Assembly (NCBI GenBank): GCA_002373815.1
Contig: DFKH01000009.1
Location: 1 to 23,488 of the forward strand
Direction of reading: 5' to 3'
Source: Alphaproteobacteria bacterium UBA3650
Lineage (GTDB): Bacteria > Pseudomonadota > Alphaproteobacteria > CAAHEQ01 > UBA3637
DNA length: 23,488 bases
In this document: positions 1-5,531 of the stretch, in pieces
Position numbering within the stretch: the first letter of the stretch is position 1
How the letters are laid out: each line of letters starts with the position of its first letter
Notes under the pieces: generated by a model
The model's database searches: none
What the model was told of the DNA's origin: nothing
The model's input: the letters and a program-made list of their open reading frames with translations, nothing else
Translations under genes and position numbers: made by a program

Positions 1-168
1 TCCTTTGTGTTCTGCATAGAAGGCCTCAAATTGTGCGCGTGTCGGTTGTTCAATGCGTTTAGAGGCAATAATTTTTAATCCTGTCGCACGAATTTTATCA
101 TTGATTTCGTTTTCTAAATGGCGTGCTGTTGCATTTGGTTTAATAATACAAAATGTCCGTTCTAACAT
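1..168 (-). CDS. ndk: Nucleoside diphosphate kinase, 5' part only (runs off the window)
   Basis: The first 56 codons are visible, starting at the ATG at 168-166; the rest lies beyond base 1. The product opens MLERTFCIIKPNA, the usual NDK start with the conserved ERT..IIKPNA strand, and later has the FYAEHKG segment that precedes the active-site region in the family. NDK moves the gamma phosphate from ATP to other (d)NDPs through a phosphohistidine; the catalytic His is outside the window. A GGGAG ribosome binding site lies about 5 bases before the start. It is divergent from rdgB, so two nucleotide-pool genes share one intergenic region. Identification rests on the N-terminal third only but is specific. 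Confidence 0.93.
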   Translation of the reverse strand, partial: MLERTFCIIKPNATARHLENEINDKIRATGLKIIASKRIEQPTRAQFEAFYAEHKG

Positions 169-194
169 GCTTTCTCCCTTTCTTGATATAAGTC

Positions 195-223
195 AGAGTA
201 TGCTTATTTAGATTCTGTGTCAA
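195..223 (-). promoter_or_regulatory. Predicted sigma70 promoter of ndk
   Basis: Reading the minus strand, TTGACA (223-218) is followed after 17 bp by TACTCT (200-195). The -35 is perfect and the -10 is weak. Expected start is near 188, giving about 20 bases of leader with the GGGAG site. It lies back to back with the rdgB promoter. Confidence 0.55.
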
Positions 224-232
224 GCAAAAAGA

Positions 233-261
233 TTGACTTTTCAAGGCTTTTGGGGTAATAT
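233..261 (+). promoter_or_regulatory. Predicted sigma70 promoter of rdgB, giving a leaderless mRNA
   Basis: TTGACT (233-238), a 17-bp spacer and TAATAT (256-261). Counting 7 bases past the -10 places +1 exactly on the A of the rdgB ATG at 268. No Shine-Dalgarno sequence lies between the -10 and the start, so the transcript is predicted to have no leader. Confidence 0.7.
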
Positions 262-267
262 ATTGAT

Positions 268-843
268 ATGACAGATATTTTAATTGCAACACATAATAAA
301 CATAAATTGGCGGAATTTAAAAATTTGTTAGAGCCAATGGGCTATCATATTATTGGTGCAGATGAGGCAGGTTTGCCCGACATTGAGGAAACAGGGACAA
401 CTTTTCGATCAAATAGTGCTTTAAAGGCATTGGCTGCGGCTCAGTTTTCGGGTATGGTGACGATTGCTGATGATTCTGGGTTGTGTGTACATGCCATCAA
501 TAACGAGCCGGGGCTTTATTCTGCCAGATATGCAAAGGCAAATGGTGGTTATCCTGCTGTTTTTGAAGTGTTACTGGGACGTCTAAAAGATGATTTTTCG
601 GCTCATTTTGAATGTTGTCTGTGTTTGGTCAGACCAAATGAAACTCCTTTATTTTTTGAGGGGCAAGTTTTTGGACGTTTAACTCATGATGCTGATGCTT
701 CTGTGGAAGCTTTTGGTTATGATCCGATTTTTGTACCAGATGGTTATGACAGGCCTTTTGGTGGTTTGACCTCTGAAATCAAAAATAAAATTTCACATAG
801 GGCGCGTGCTTTGGAAAAACTGGTTGCCTATTTAAAGGGATAA
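268..843 (+). CDS. rdgB: dITP/XTP pyrophosphatase (RdgB/HAM1 family)
   Basis: A 191-residue protein of normal length for the family. It hydrolyses non-canonical purine nucleoside triphosphates (dITP, ITP, XTP) to the monophosphate and pyrophosphate, keeping damaged purines out of DNA and RNA. Visible family motifs are the N-terminal substrate loop IATHNKHKLAEF, the acidic metal-binding stretch ADDSGLCV near residue 68, PGLYSARYA, and the C-terminal FGYDPIFVPDG with the SHRARAL helix. It is monocistronic: a promoter lies immediately upstream and a hairpin-plus-U terminator overlaps its stop codon. The ATG appears to be the transcription start, so initiation is probably leaderless. The divergent neighbour ndk also acts on the nucleotide pool. 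Confidence 0.96.
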   Translation: MTDILIATHNKHKLAEFKNLLEPMGYHIIGADEAGLPDIEETGTTFRSNSALKALAAAQFSGMVTIADDSGLCVHAINNEPGLYSARYAKANGGYPAVFEVLLGRLKDDFSAHFECCLCLVRPNETPLFFEGQVFGRLTHDADASVEAFGYDPIFVPDGYDRPFGGLTSEIKNKISHRARALEKLVAYLKG

Positions 844-858
844 TTCCCTTGATTTTTT
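835..858 (+). terminator. Rho-independent terminator of rdgB overlapping the stop codon
   Basis: Stem AAGGGA (835-840) and TCCCTT (845-850), a 4-base loop 841-844 that contains the rdgB stop codon TAA (841-843), then a T-run at 853-858. The 3' arm also supplies part of the -35 box (849-854) of the following tRNA promoter, so three signals share about 20 bases. Confidence 0.75.
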
Positions 859-877
859 ACTGAAAATTTGATAGAAT
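849..877 (+). promoter_or_regulatory. Predicted promoter of tRNA-Ser(CGA)
   Basis: TTGATT (849-854), 17-bp spacer, TAGAAT (872-877). Expected start is near 884, eight bases before the mature tRNA 5' end. Confidence 0.75.
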
Positions 878-891
878 CTTCCTATTCCTTT

Positions 892-982
892 GGAAGGGTG
901 GCAGAGTGGTCGAATGCGGCAGACTCGAAATCTGTTATAGGGATTTTCTCTATCGGGGGTTCGAATCCCCCCCCTTCCGCCA
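892..982 (+). tRNA. tRNA-Ser(CGA)
   Basis: A 91-base class II tRNA. The acceptor arms GGAAGGG (892-898) and CCCTTCC (972-978) pair fully, followed by discriminator G979 and an encoded CCA (980-982). The anticodon loop CTCGAAA puts CGA at 926-928, reading UCG serine codons. A long variable arm (TTATAGGGATTTTCTCTAT region) and the T-loop GGTTCGAATCC agree with tRNA-Ser. Its own promoter lies just upstream. Its last 19 bases are repeated exactly at 1099-1117. Confidence 0.97.
964..982 (+). repeat. 19-bp direct repeat, copy 1: the 3' end of tRNA-Ser(CGA)
   Basis: AATCCCCCCCCTTCCGCCA forms the end of the T-arm, the 3' acceptor strand and the CCA. It recurs without mismatch at 1099-1117, 135 bp later. 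The match stops exactly at the tRNA 3' end in both copies. Confidence 0.9.
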
Positions 983-1098
983 ATGTCTTTCAATTTCGTT
1001 CTTTTTTGAGGGGAGATGAGAAGCCCCGATGGGGTTCGGTGAGTGACAGCGAACGACACCAAAGGTGGTTCGAGGCACGAGAACGAGCGTACGCGAGC

Positions 1099-1117
1099 AA
1101 TCCCCCCCCTTCCGCCA
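1099..1117 (+). repeat. 19-bp direct repeat, copy 2: detached tRNA-Ser 3' end
   Basis: Exact copy of 964-982, ending in CCA. There is no matching tRNA body upstream. The preceding segment 1010-1098 is clearly more GC-rich than its surroundings and is full of short inverted repeats (CCCC/GGGG around 1024-1034, CACC-AAA-GGTG around 1060-1070, GCGTACGC near 1087-1094). Possible explanations are an att-like duplication left by a lost integrated element, a degenerate tRNA duplication, or a mobile palindromic element that copies tRNA tails. Confidence 0.75.
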
Positions 1118-1140
1118 TAAAATCCTATTCTAAAATCCGT

Positions 1141-1169
1141 TTGATTTTTGGGCTCAAATCGTGTATAAT
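1141..1169 (+). promoter_or_regulatory. Predicted sigma70 promoter of uvrA
   Basis: TTGATT (1141-1146), 17-bp spacer, TATAAT (1164-1169); start near 1176. I see no clear LexA-type palindrome over it, so there is no visible sign of SOS control. Confidence 0.75.
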
Positions 1170-1192
1170 ACTCCACCAATCAAGGAGGGTAT

Positions 1193-3979
1193 ATGGATTA
1201 CATCAAAATTCGTGGCGCACGCCAGCATAACCTGAAAAACATCAATGTGGATATTCCTAAAAATCAATTGGTGGTGATTACAGGTGTGTCTGGTTCTGGT
1301 AAGTCTAGCTTGGCATTTGATACTATTTATGCTGAGGGGCAACGGCGCTACGTGGAAAGTTTGTCTGCTTATGCACGCCAGTTTTTGGATGTGATGGGTA
1401 AACCCGATGTAGACCTGATTGAAGGGCTTTCGCCAGCCATTTCTATTGAGCAAAAAACAACTAGTCACAATCCACGTTCTACCGTTGGAACGGTCACAGA
1501 AATTTACGATTATATGCGTCTTTTATGGGCGCGTGTTGGAACGCCTTATTCTCCTGTCACAGGGTTACCCATCAAGGCCTTGACGGTCAGCCAAATGACC
1601 GATGGTATTTTAACCGAACCAGAAGGAACAAAGTTGATTTTGATGGCGCCTGTGGTCAGAGATAGAAAAGGGGAATACAAAAAAGAAATTGCGTCTTGGC
1701 AAAAAGCAGGCTTTACGCGTTTGAAAGTAGATGGGGAGTTTTATGAAATTGAGGAAGCTCCTGAATTAGATAAAAACAAAAAACATACGATTTCTGTTGT
1801 GGTAGATCGTATTGTGGTCAAAAAGGAAATTGAAGGGCGAATTGCTGCTTCTGTGGAAAAATGTTTATCTTTGGCAGATGGTTTATTGGAAGTGGAAAAT
1901 GCCACCACACATGAAGCCAAAATTTATTCCAGTAAATTTGCTTGTCCTGTGTCAGGTTTTACAATTGCCGAATTAGAGCCCCGATTGTTTTCGTTTAATA
2001 ATCCTGAGGGGGCTTGTCCCGTTTGTGCCGGTTTAGGGACGAAACAAGGTGTTGATGAAAGTTTGGTGATTCAACATCCAGAACTTTCTATTAAACAAGG
2101 GGCAATTGCGCCTTGGACCAGTTCATCTGGTGATATGTATCAATGGTATGAGTATGCTTTAAGACCTCTGATTCGTGCGTTGGATTTAGATATGGAAAAG
2201 CCATGGTGTAAATTGCCAAAGGAAACACAAGAGGCTATATTGCATGGCTATCACACAAAAGGCTGTCATTTTGAGGGTGTTATCCCCAACATGGAGCGGC
2301 GTTATTTGGAAACAGATTCTGATTGGGCACGTGATGAAATGAGCAAATATATGTTGAATACGCCTTGTGAGGCGTGTGGGGGCGCTCGATTAAAGCCGGA
2401 GGCGTTGGCCGTTAAAATTGCAGGTAAAAATATTGCTGAAGTGACTGAGCTTTCCATTGCCGATTCATTCGAATGGTTTCAAAAAGTGCCCTCCAAATTG
2501 GATCATGAAAAACAAGAAATTGCGGAACGCATTTTGAAAGAAATTGTGGAACGTTTGCGCTTTTTAAATAATGTTGGGCTTGGGTATCTTCCTTTGAATC
2601 GTATCAGTGGCACCTTGTCGGGCGGTGAAGCGCAACGGATTCGATTGGCAAGTCAGATTGGATCTGGTTTGACGGGCGTATTGTATGTGTTGGATGAACC
2701 GTCTATCGGACTTCATCAGCGTGATAACCACAAATTATTGGAAACATTGTTCCATTTGCGTGATTTAGGGAACTCGGTCATTGTTGTGGAACACGATCAA
2801 GAGACAATGGAAGCAGCGGATTATATCTTTGATATTGGCCCTGCGGCAGGACGCAAGGGGGGACACTTGGTGGCCGAAGGTACACCCAAAGAAGTGGCCG
2901 CTAATCCTAAATCTGTGACTGGGCAGTATTTGTCGGGTGTAAAGGAAATTAAAGTGCCCGCTAAACGCCGTGCTGGAAATGGCAAAATGTTGACAATAGA
3001 AGGCGCAAAGTGTCATAACTTGAAAAATGTGACGGTAGATATTCCGCTTGGCACTTTTACTTGTGTCACAGGCGTGTCGGGTGGTGGAAAGTCCAGTTTG
3101 ATTATTGAAACTTTGTATAAGGGTTTAAGCAATATCATTGGCAAAACAAAGCAATTGGCTGGTCCTTATAAAACAATGCGTGGAACAGCGGCAATTGATA
3201 AAATTATTGATATTGATCAAAGTCCGATTGGACGGACACCACGATCTAATCCTGCCACTTATACAGGAATGTTTTCGCCCATTCGCGATTGGTATGCGGC
3301 ACTGCCTGAAGCCAAAGCGCGGGGGTATAAAGCAGGACGTTTTTCCTTTAATGTCGCTGGTGGGCGTTGCGAAGCGTGTGAAGGCGATGGTGTGAAGCAA
3401 ATCTCAATGAACTTTTTGCCAGATGTGTATGTGACCTGTGATGTGTGTCATGGATCACGTTATAACCGCGAAACGTTGGAAATTAAATATAAAGATAAAT
3501 CCATTGCGGATGTTTTGAATATGACAGTGGATGAGGCGTTTGAGTTTTTTGGCCATGTACCATCTATCCGTGATAAATGTGAGTTATTGCGCAAGGTAGG
3601 GCTTGGCTATATCACACTGGGTCAATCTGCAGTTACTTTATCAGGTGGTGAAGCACAACGCATAAAACTGGCAAAAGAATTATCGCGCAAATCCACAGGA
3701 AAAACTTTGTATATTTTGGATGAGCCGACAACGGGGTTGCACTTCGCCGATATTCAAAAGTTATTGGAAGTCTTGCAAGCGTTGGTGGATGCAGGCAATA
3801 CCGTGGTTGTGATTGAGCATAACTTAGACATTATCAAGTCGGCTGATTATATCATTGATATGGGGCCTGAGGGCGGTCATGCTGGTGGGCGTGTGGTGGC
3901 CACAGGCACCCCCGAACAAGTCGCCAAAGTCAAAGAAAGTTATACTGGTCAGTATTTGAAAAAGATATTGAAACGTTAA
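1193..3979 (+). CDS. uvrA: Excinuclease ABC subunit A
   Basis: A 928-residue UvrA, close to the usual length of about 940. It is the damage-recognising ATPase of nucleotide excision repair and works with UvrB, UvrC and UvrD. Two ABC modules are visible. The first has Walker A GVSGSGKSS near residue 31 and LSGGEAQRIRLASQ with LDEPSIGLHQRD around 478-515. The second has GVSGGGKSS near 630 and LSGGEAQRIKLAKE with LDEPTTGLH around 815-850. The C-terminal zinc finger (CEACEGDG ... CDVCHGSRY) has all four cysteines. The first zinc module reads CPVS instead of CxxC before ELEPRLFSFNNPEGACPVC; I believe this is common in alphaproteobacteria. A strong AAGGAGG site (1182-1188) sets the ATG. It is expressed alone and is convergent with the Xre gene. 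Confidence 0.98.
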   Translation: MDYIKIRGARQHNLKNINVDIPKNQLVVITGVSGSGKSSLAFDTIYAEGQRRYVESLSAYARQFLDVMGKPDVDLIEGLSPAISIEQKTTSHNPRSTVGTVTEIYDYMRLLWARVGTPYSPVTGLPIKALTVSQMTDGILTEPEGTKLILMAPVVRDRKGEYKKEIASWQKAGFTRLKVDGEFYEIEEAPELDKNKKHTISVVVDRIVVKKEIEGRIAASVEKCLSLADGLLEVENATTHEAKIYSSKFACPVSGFTIAELEPRLFSFNNPEGACPVCAGLGTKQGVDESLVIQHPELSIKQGAIAPWTSSSGDMYQWYEYALRPLIRALDLDMEKPWCKLPKETQEAILHGYHTKGCHFEGVIPNMERRYLETDSDWARDEMSKYMLNTPCEACGGARLKPEALAVKIAGKNIAEVTELSIADSFEWFQKVPSKLDHEKQEIAERILKEIVERLRFLNNVGLGYLPLNRISGTLSGGEAQRIRLASQIGSGLTGVLYVLDEPSIGLHQRDNHKLLETLFHLRDLGNSVIVVEHDQETMEAADYIFDIGPAAGRKGGHLVAEGTPKEVAANPKSVTGQYLSGVKEIKVPAKRRAGNGKMLTIEGAKCHNLKNVTVDIPLGTFTCVTGVSGGGKSSLIIETLYKGLSNIIGKTKQLAGPYKTMRGTAAIDKIIDIDQSPIGRTPRSNPATYTGMFSPIRDWYAALPEAKARGYKAGRFSFNVAGGRCEACEGDGVKQISMNFLPDVYVTCDVCHGSRYNRETLEIKYKDKSIADVLNMTVDEAFEFFGHVPSIRDKCELLRKVGLGYITLGQSAVTLSGGEAQRIKLAKELSRKSTGKTLYILDEPTTGLHFADIQKLLEVLQALVDAGNTVVVIEHNLDIIKSADYIIDMGPEGGHAGGRVVATGTPEQVAKVKESYTGQYLKKILKR

Positions 3980-4004
3980 AAAAAGCCGCCATTTAAGACG
4001 GCTT
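3978..4004 (-). terminator. Terminator of the Xre-type gene (minus strand)
   Basis: On the minus strand AAGCCGTC, loop TTAAAT, GGCGGCTT gives an 8-bp stem (4004-3983) with one G-T pair, followed by seven T's (3984-3978). It begins 5 bases past the stop of the minus-strand gene. On the plus strand the hairpin also follows the uvrA stop, but there it lacks a T-run. Confidence 0.75.
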
Positions 4005-4009
4005 ATGCG

Positions 4010-4270
4010 TTATTCAAAACAGATTTTAACTTTTTTATGGAATAATAAAGCCAAGGCGATAAGTAAATGCAAATTTGGCTCTATTTGTCCCATTTCAATC
4101 CGTTCCAGTTGATGCATTTGAATCAATCCGCCACTTAAAGAGGCAATTTTTTCCAAGGATAAACGGGATTTACTTCGTTCTGCTAAAATTGCGTGTCCCA
4201 TTTCGGCTAATACATCAGTTTTGATTTTTGTTGCCTCATGATAGAGGGTATGACAGTTTAAGTTTTCCAT
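4010..4270 (-). CDS. Small Xre/Cro-CI type helix-turn-helix protein
   Basis: An 86-residue protein starting at MENLNCHTLY; AAGGAG lies 7 bases upstream of this ATG. The reading frame stays open further upstream to 4369, but that part crosses the terminator of the neighbouring RNA and is unlikely to be translated. Residues about 25-75 look like a Cro/CI helix-turn-helix: LAERSKSRLSLEKIASLSG, then MHQLERIEMGQIEPNLHLL and a hydrophobic last helix IALALLF. It has no other domain. It is therefore a small DNA-binding regulator, possibly of itself or of the adjacent RNAs; its target is unknown. I see no promoter in the 26 bases between the upstream RNA terminator and its ribosome binding site, so expression probably needs read-through of that terminator. 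Its own terminator follows at once. Confidence 0.7.
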   Translation of the reverse strand: MENLNCHTLYHEATKIKTDVLAEMGHAILAERSKSRLSLEKIASLSGGLIQMHQLERIEMGQIEPNLHLLIALALLFHKKVKICFE

Positions 4271-4296
4271 TTTTAAGCTCCTTTTTTTATAGAATA

Positions 4297-4327
4297 AAAC
4301 AAAACCACCTTGCATTTTACAAGGTGG
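4297..4327 (-). terminator. Rho-independent terminator of RNA B
   Basis: 8-bp perfect stem CCACCTTG/CAAGGTGG (4327-4320 with 4312-4305), 7-base loop, then TTTTGTTTT on the minus strand. Confidence 0.88.
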
Positions 4328-4332
4328 GCGGA
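4297..4332. repeat. 36-bp direct repeat, copy 1 (RNA B terminator)
   Basis: Identical to 4499-4534. On the minus strand it reads TCCGCCC, then the CCACCTTG/CAAGGTGG hairpin, then a T-rich tail. The identity extends past the terminator stem into TCCGCCC, which is complementary to the conserved GGGCGGA of the inner hairpin of both RNAs. Confidence 0.9.
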
Positions 4333-4456
4333 CACTAAGAAACTGTGTAAGACAGCGCCCTTCATTCAATATATTCAGAGCTATCCGCCCTTTTTGGGTG
4401 GATTCTTACAACGGATTTCTTAGGTCCGACATCCAGCGTTTGCTAAATGCGTTCAT

Positions 4457-4485
4457 AGTGTAACGAGTGATTGAGATATTGTCAA
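4457..4485 (-). promoter_or_regulatory. Predicted sigma70 promoter of RNA B
   Basis: Minus strand TTGACA (4485-4480), 17-bp spacer, TACACT (4462-4457). The bases after the -10, ATGAACGCA, resemble ATAAACGCA at the RNA A promoter, so the RNA 5' ends are conserved too. Confidence 0.8.
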
Positions 4486-4498
4486 GTATATTTTATTT

Positions 4499-4529
4499 AA
4501 ACAAAACCACCTTGCATTTTACAAGGTGG
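4499..4529 (-). terminator. Rho-independent terminator of RNA A
   Basis: Same 8-bp stem CCACCTTG/CAAGGTGG (4529-4522 with 4514-4507), 7-base loop, TTTTGTTT tail on the minus strand. Confidence 0.88.
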
Positions 4530-4534
4530 GCGGA
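4499..4534. repeat. 36-bp direct repeat, copy 2 (RNA A terminator)
   Basis: Identical to 4297-4332 and 202 bp from it. The sequence between the copies is diverged, so the identity points to recent duplication followed by selection or gene conversion at the terminator. Confidence 0.9.
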
Positions 4535-4658
4535 GCTACAATTCTGGACAAGTCACAGAGTGGTTTATTGGATATTCACCACCATCCGCCCAAAGGGGCA
4601 GACACTTGTCATTTAAGAGAATTGTAGTCTCTTGCAAAACACCTTGTTTTGCGTTTAT

Positions 4659-4687
4659 AGTATACAAAAACTTGTAAAAGCTGTCAA
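4659..4687 (-). promoter_or_regulatory. Predicted sigma70 promoter of RNA A
   Basis: Minus strand TTGACA (4687-4682), 17-bp spacer, TATACT (4664-4659). This is near consensus and the -35 begins 6 bases past the map stop codon, so RNA A does not depend on read-through from map. Confidence 0.82.
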
Positions 4688-4692
4688 TGCCT

Positions 4693-5484
4693 TTATTCGT
4701 TATACGGTGGAAAGTTCCAACCTTTGGGGGACAGCGTAAAGATTTCAAAGCCATCTTCCGTCACGCCCAGCATATGCTCAAACTGGGCGGATAATTGTTT
4801 ATCTTTTGTGACAACTGTCCAATCGTCATTTAGTGTGACTGTTTCAAAAGTACCCACATTCACCATTGGCTCCACCGTAAACACCATACCTGGGACGATT
4901 TTCACACCAGCTCCCTTGCGTCCAAAGTTCAAAATGTTGGGCGCCCCATGGAACACTTTACCACACCCATGTCCGCAATAATCTCGGACAACGGAAAAGC
5001 CCTCTTTTTCGGCTGTTTTTTCCATCGCATAGCCCAAATCACCTGTGGTTGCGCCAGGTTTTACCGCATTGATTCCTGCCATCATGGTATCGTAAGCATT
5101 CATGACAAGGCGTTTTGCCTTGACAGATGGATGACCCACAAAATACATCCGTGATGTATCGCCATAATATCCATCCAAAATTACCGTGACGTCAATATTG
5201 ATAATGTCGCCATTTTGCAGGTGTTTATCAGGGCTTGGAATCCCATGACAAATCACATGATTCGGGGAAATGCAGGTGGCCTTTGGGTAGCCATGATATC
5301 CCAAACAGGCGGACACGCCCCCTTTACTTTTGATAAAGTCATTCATCAAATCGTCCAGATATTCAGTGGATACACCCACTTTGACAAAAGGTACGATGTA
5401 ATCTAATGTTTCAGCGGCCAACCGACCTGCCGCACGCAAGCCGTTAAAATCAGATGGGCTGTGGATAATAATGTCATTACTCAT
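4693..5484 (-). CDS. map: Methionine aminopeptidase, type I
   Basis: A 263-residue MAP, the usual bacterial length. It removes the initiator methionine from nascent proteins using two divalent metal ions. The five metal ligands are visible: the two Asp in IDVTVILDGYYGDTSRM (near residues 97 and 108), His in YCGHGCGKVFH (near 171), Glu in FTVEPMV (near 204) and Glu in AQFEHMLGV (near 235). The substrate His in LGYHGYPKATCIS is present as well. TATAAT ends 7 bases before the ATG, so a leaderless message is likely from its own promoter. Read-through from rpoH 47 bases upstream could use the AGGT just before the start instead. RNA A begins just downstream. Confidence 0.97.
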   Translation of the reverse strand: MSNDIIIHSPSDFNGLRAAGRLAAETLDYIVPFVKVGVSTEYLDDLMNDFIKSKGGVSACLGYHGYPKATCISPNHVICHGIPSPDKHLQNGDIINIDVTVILDGYYGDTSRMYFVGHPSVKAKRLVMNAYDTMMAGINAVKPGATTGDLGYAMEKTAEKEGFSVVRDYCGHGCGKVFHGAPNILNFGRKGAGVKIVPGMVFTVEPMVNVGTFETVTLNDDWTVVTKDKQLSAQFEHMLGVTEDGFEIFTLSPKGWNFPPYNE

Positions 5485-5491
5485 AATACCT

Positions 5492-5520
5492 ATTATAGCA
5501 TAAAAGTTTTAAAATGAAAA
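5492..5520 (-). promoter_or_regulatory. Predicted promoter of map, near-leaderless
   Basis: Minus strand TTTTCA (weak -35, 5520-5515), 17-bp spacer, TATAAT (5497-5492). The expected +1 is base 5485 or the A of the ATG at 5484. Confidence 0.55.
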
Positions 5521-5531
5521 GACGAATAAAG

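Larger units (their letters stand above)
4297..4452 (-). ncRNA. Structured RNA B, unknown family, possible leader of the Xre gene
   Basis: Bounded by a promoter (4485-4457) and a strong terminator (4327-4297), about 155 nt, with no credible ORF. The predicted fold has an outer 13-bp stem (4428-4416 with 4342-4329, one bulged base), a 7-bp stem TGTAAGA/TCTTACA (4410-4404 with 4352-4346), then without any gap a hairpin ATCCACCC-AAAAA-GGGCGGAT (4403-4383), then a GAATAT-containing loop, then the terminator. RNA A has the same order of elements with different paired bases, which supports a selected structure. The Xre start codon lies 26 bases beyond the terminator, so this could be a leader that controls Xre by attenuation, or a free small RNA. 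I do not recognise it as tmRNA, SRP RNA, RNase P RNA or canonical 6S RNA. Confidence 0.7.
4499..4654 (-). ncRNA. Structured RNA A, unknown family, paralogue of RNA B
   Basis: About 155 nt from a promoter with a perfect -35 to a strong terminator, downstream of map on the same strand. The predicted elements in order are: a 5' hairpin GCAAAAC-AAGGT-GTTTTGC; an outer 10-bp stem CTACAATTCT/AGAATTGTAG (4627-4618 with 4545-4536); a 7-base/1-base internal loop; a 7-bp stem GACAAGT/ACTTGTC (4610-4604 with 4553-4547); directly abutting it, hairpin GTCTGCCC-CTTT-GGGCGGAT (4603-4584); then GTGGT/ACCAC (4582-4578 with 4564-4560) around a loop with GAATAT; then the terminator. RNA B keeps this order and the GGGCGGAT and GAATAT motifs while the stem sequences differ. 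The family is unknown; a divergent 6S-like RNA is the first alternative to test. Confidence 0.75.

Noticed and set aside
832..1230. Open frames of 115 and 120 residues across the tRNA-Ser(CGA) gene on both strands
   Set aside because: They are translations of the tRNA and its repeated tail (the AEWSNAADSKSV string is the usual tRNA-Ser artefact), with no ribosome binding site.
1208..3979. Loss of a zinc-finger cysteine in UvrA (CPVS) as a sign of a defective gene
   Set aside because: All other motifs are intact, and I believe CPVSGFTI is common in alphaproteobacterial UvrA, so it is a lineage trait rather than damage.
4271..4369. N-terminal extension of the Xre protein to a start at 4369
   Set aside because: It crosses the RNA B terminator and the structured RNA; the internal ATG at 4270 has a good ribosome binding site and begins the conserved part.
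4297..4534. CRISPR-like repeats suggested by the two identical 36-bp segments
   Set aside because: There are only two copies, the spacing is 202 bp, there are no cas genes, and each copy is clearly a transcription terminator.
4536..4754. 72-residue open frame over the end of map and RNA A
   Set aside because: It overlaps map in another frame and the rest is the structured RNA; there is no binding site.
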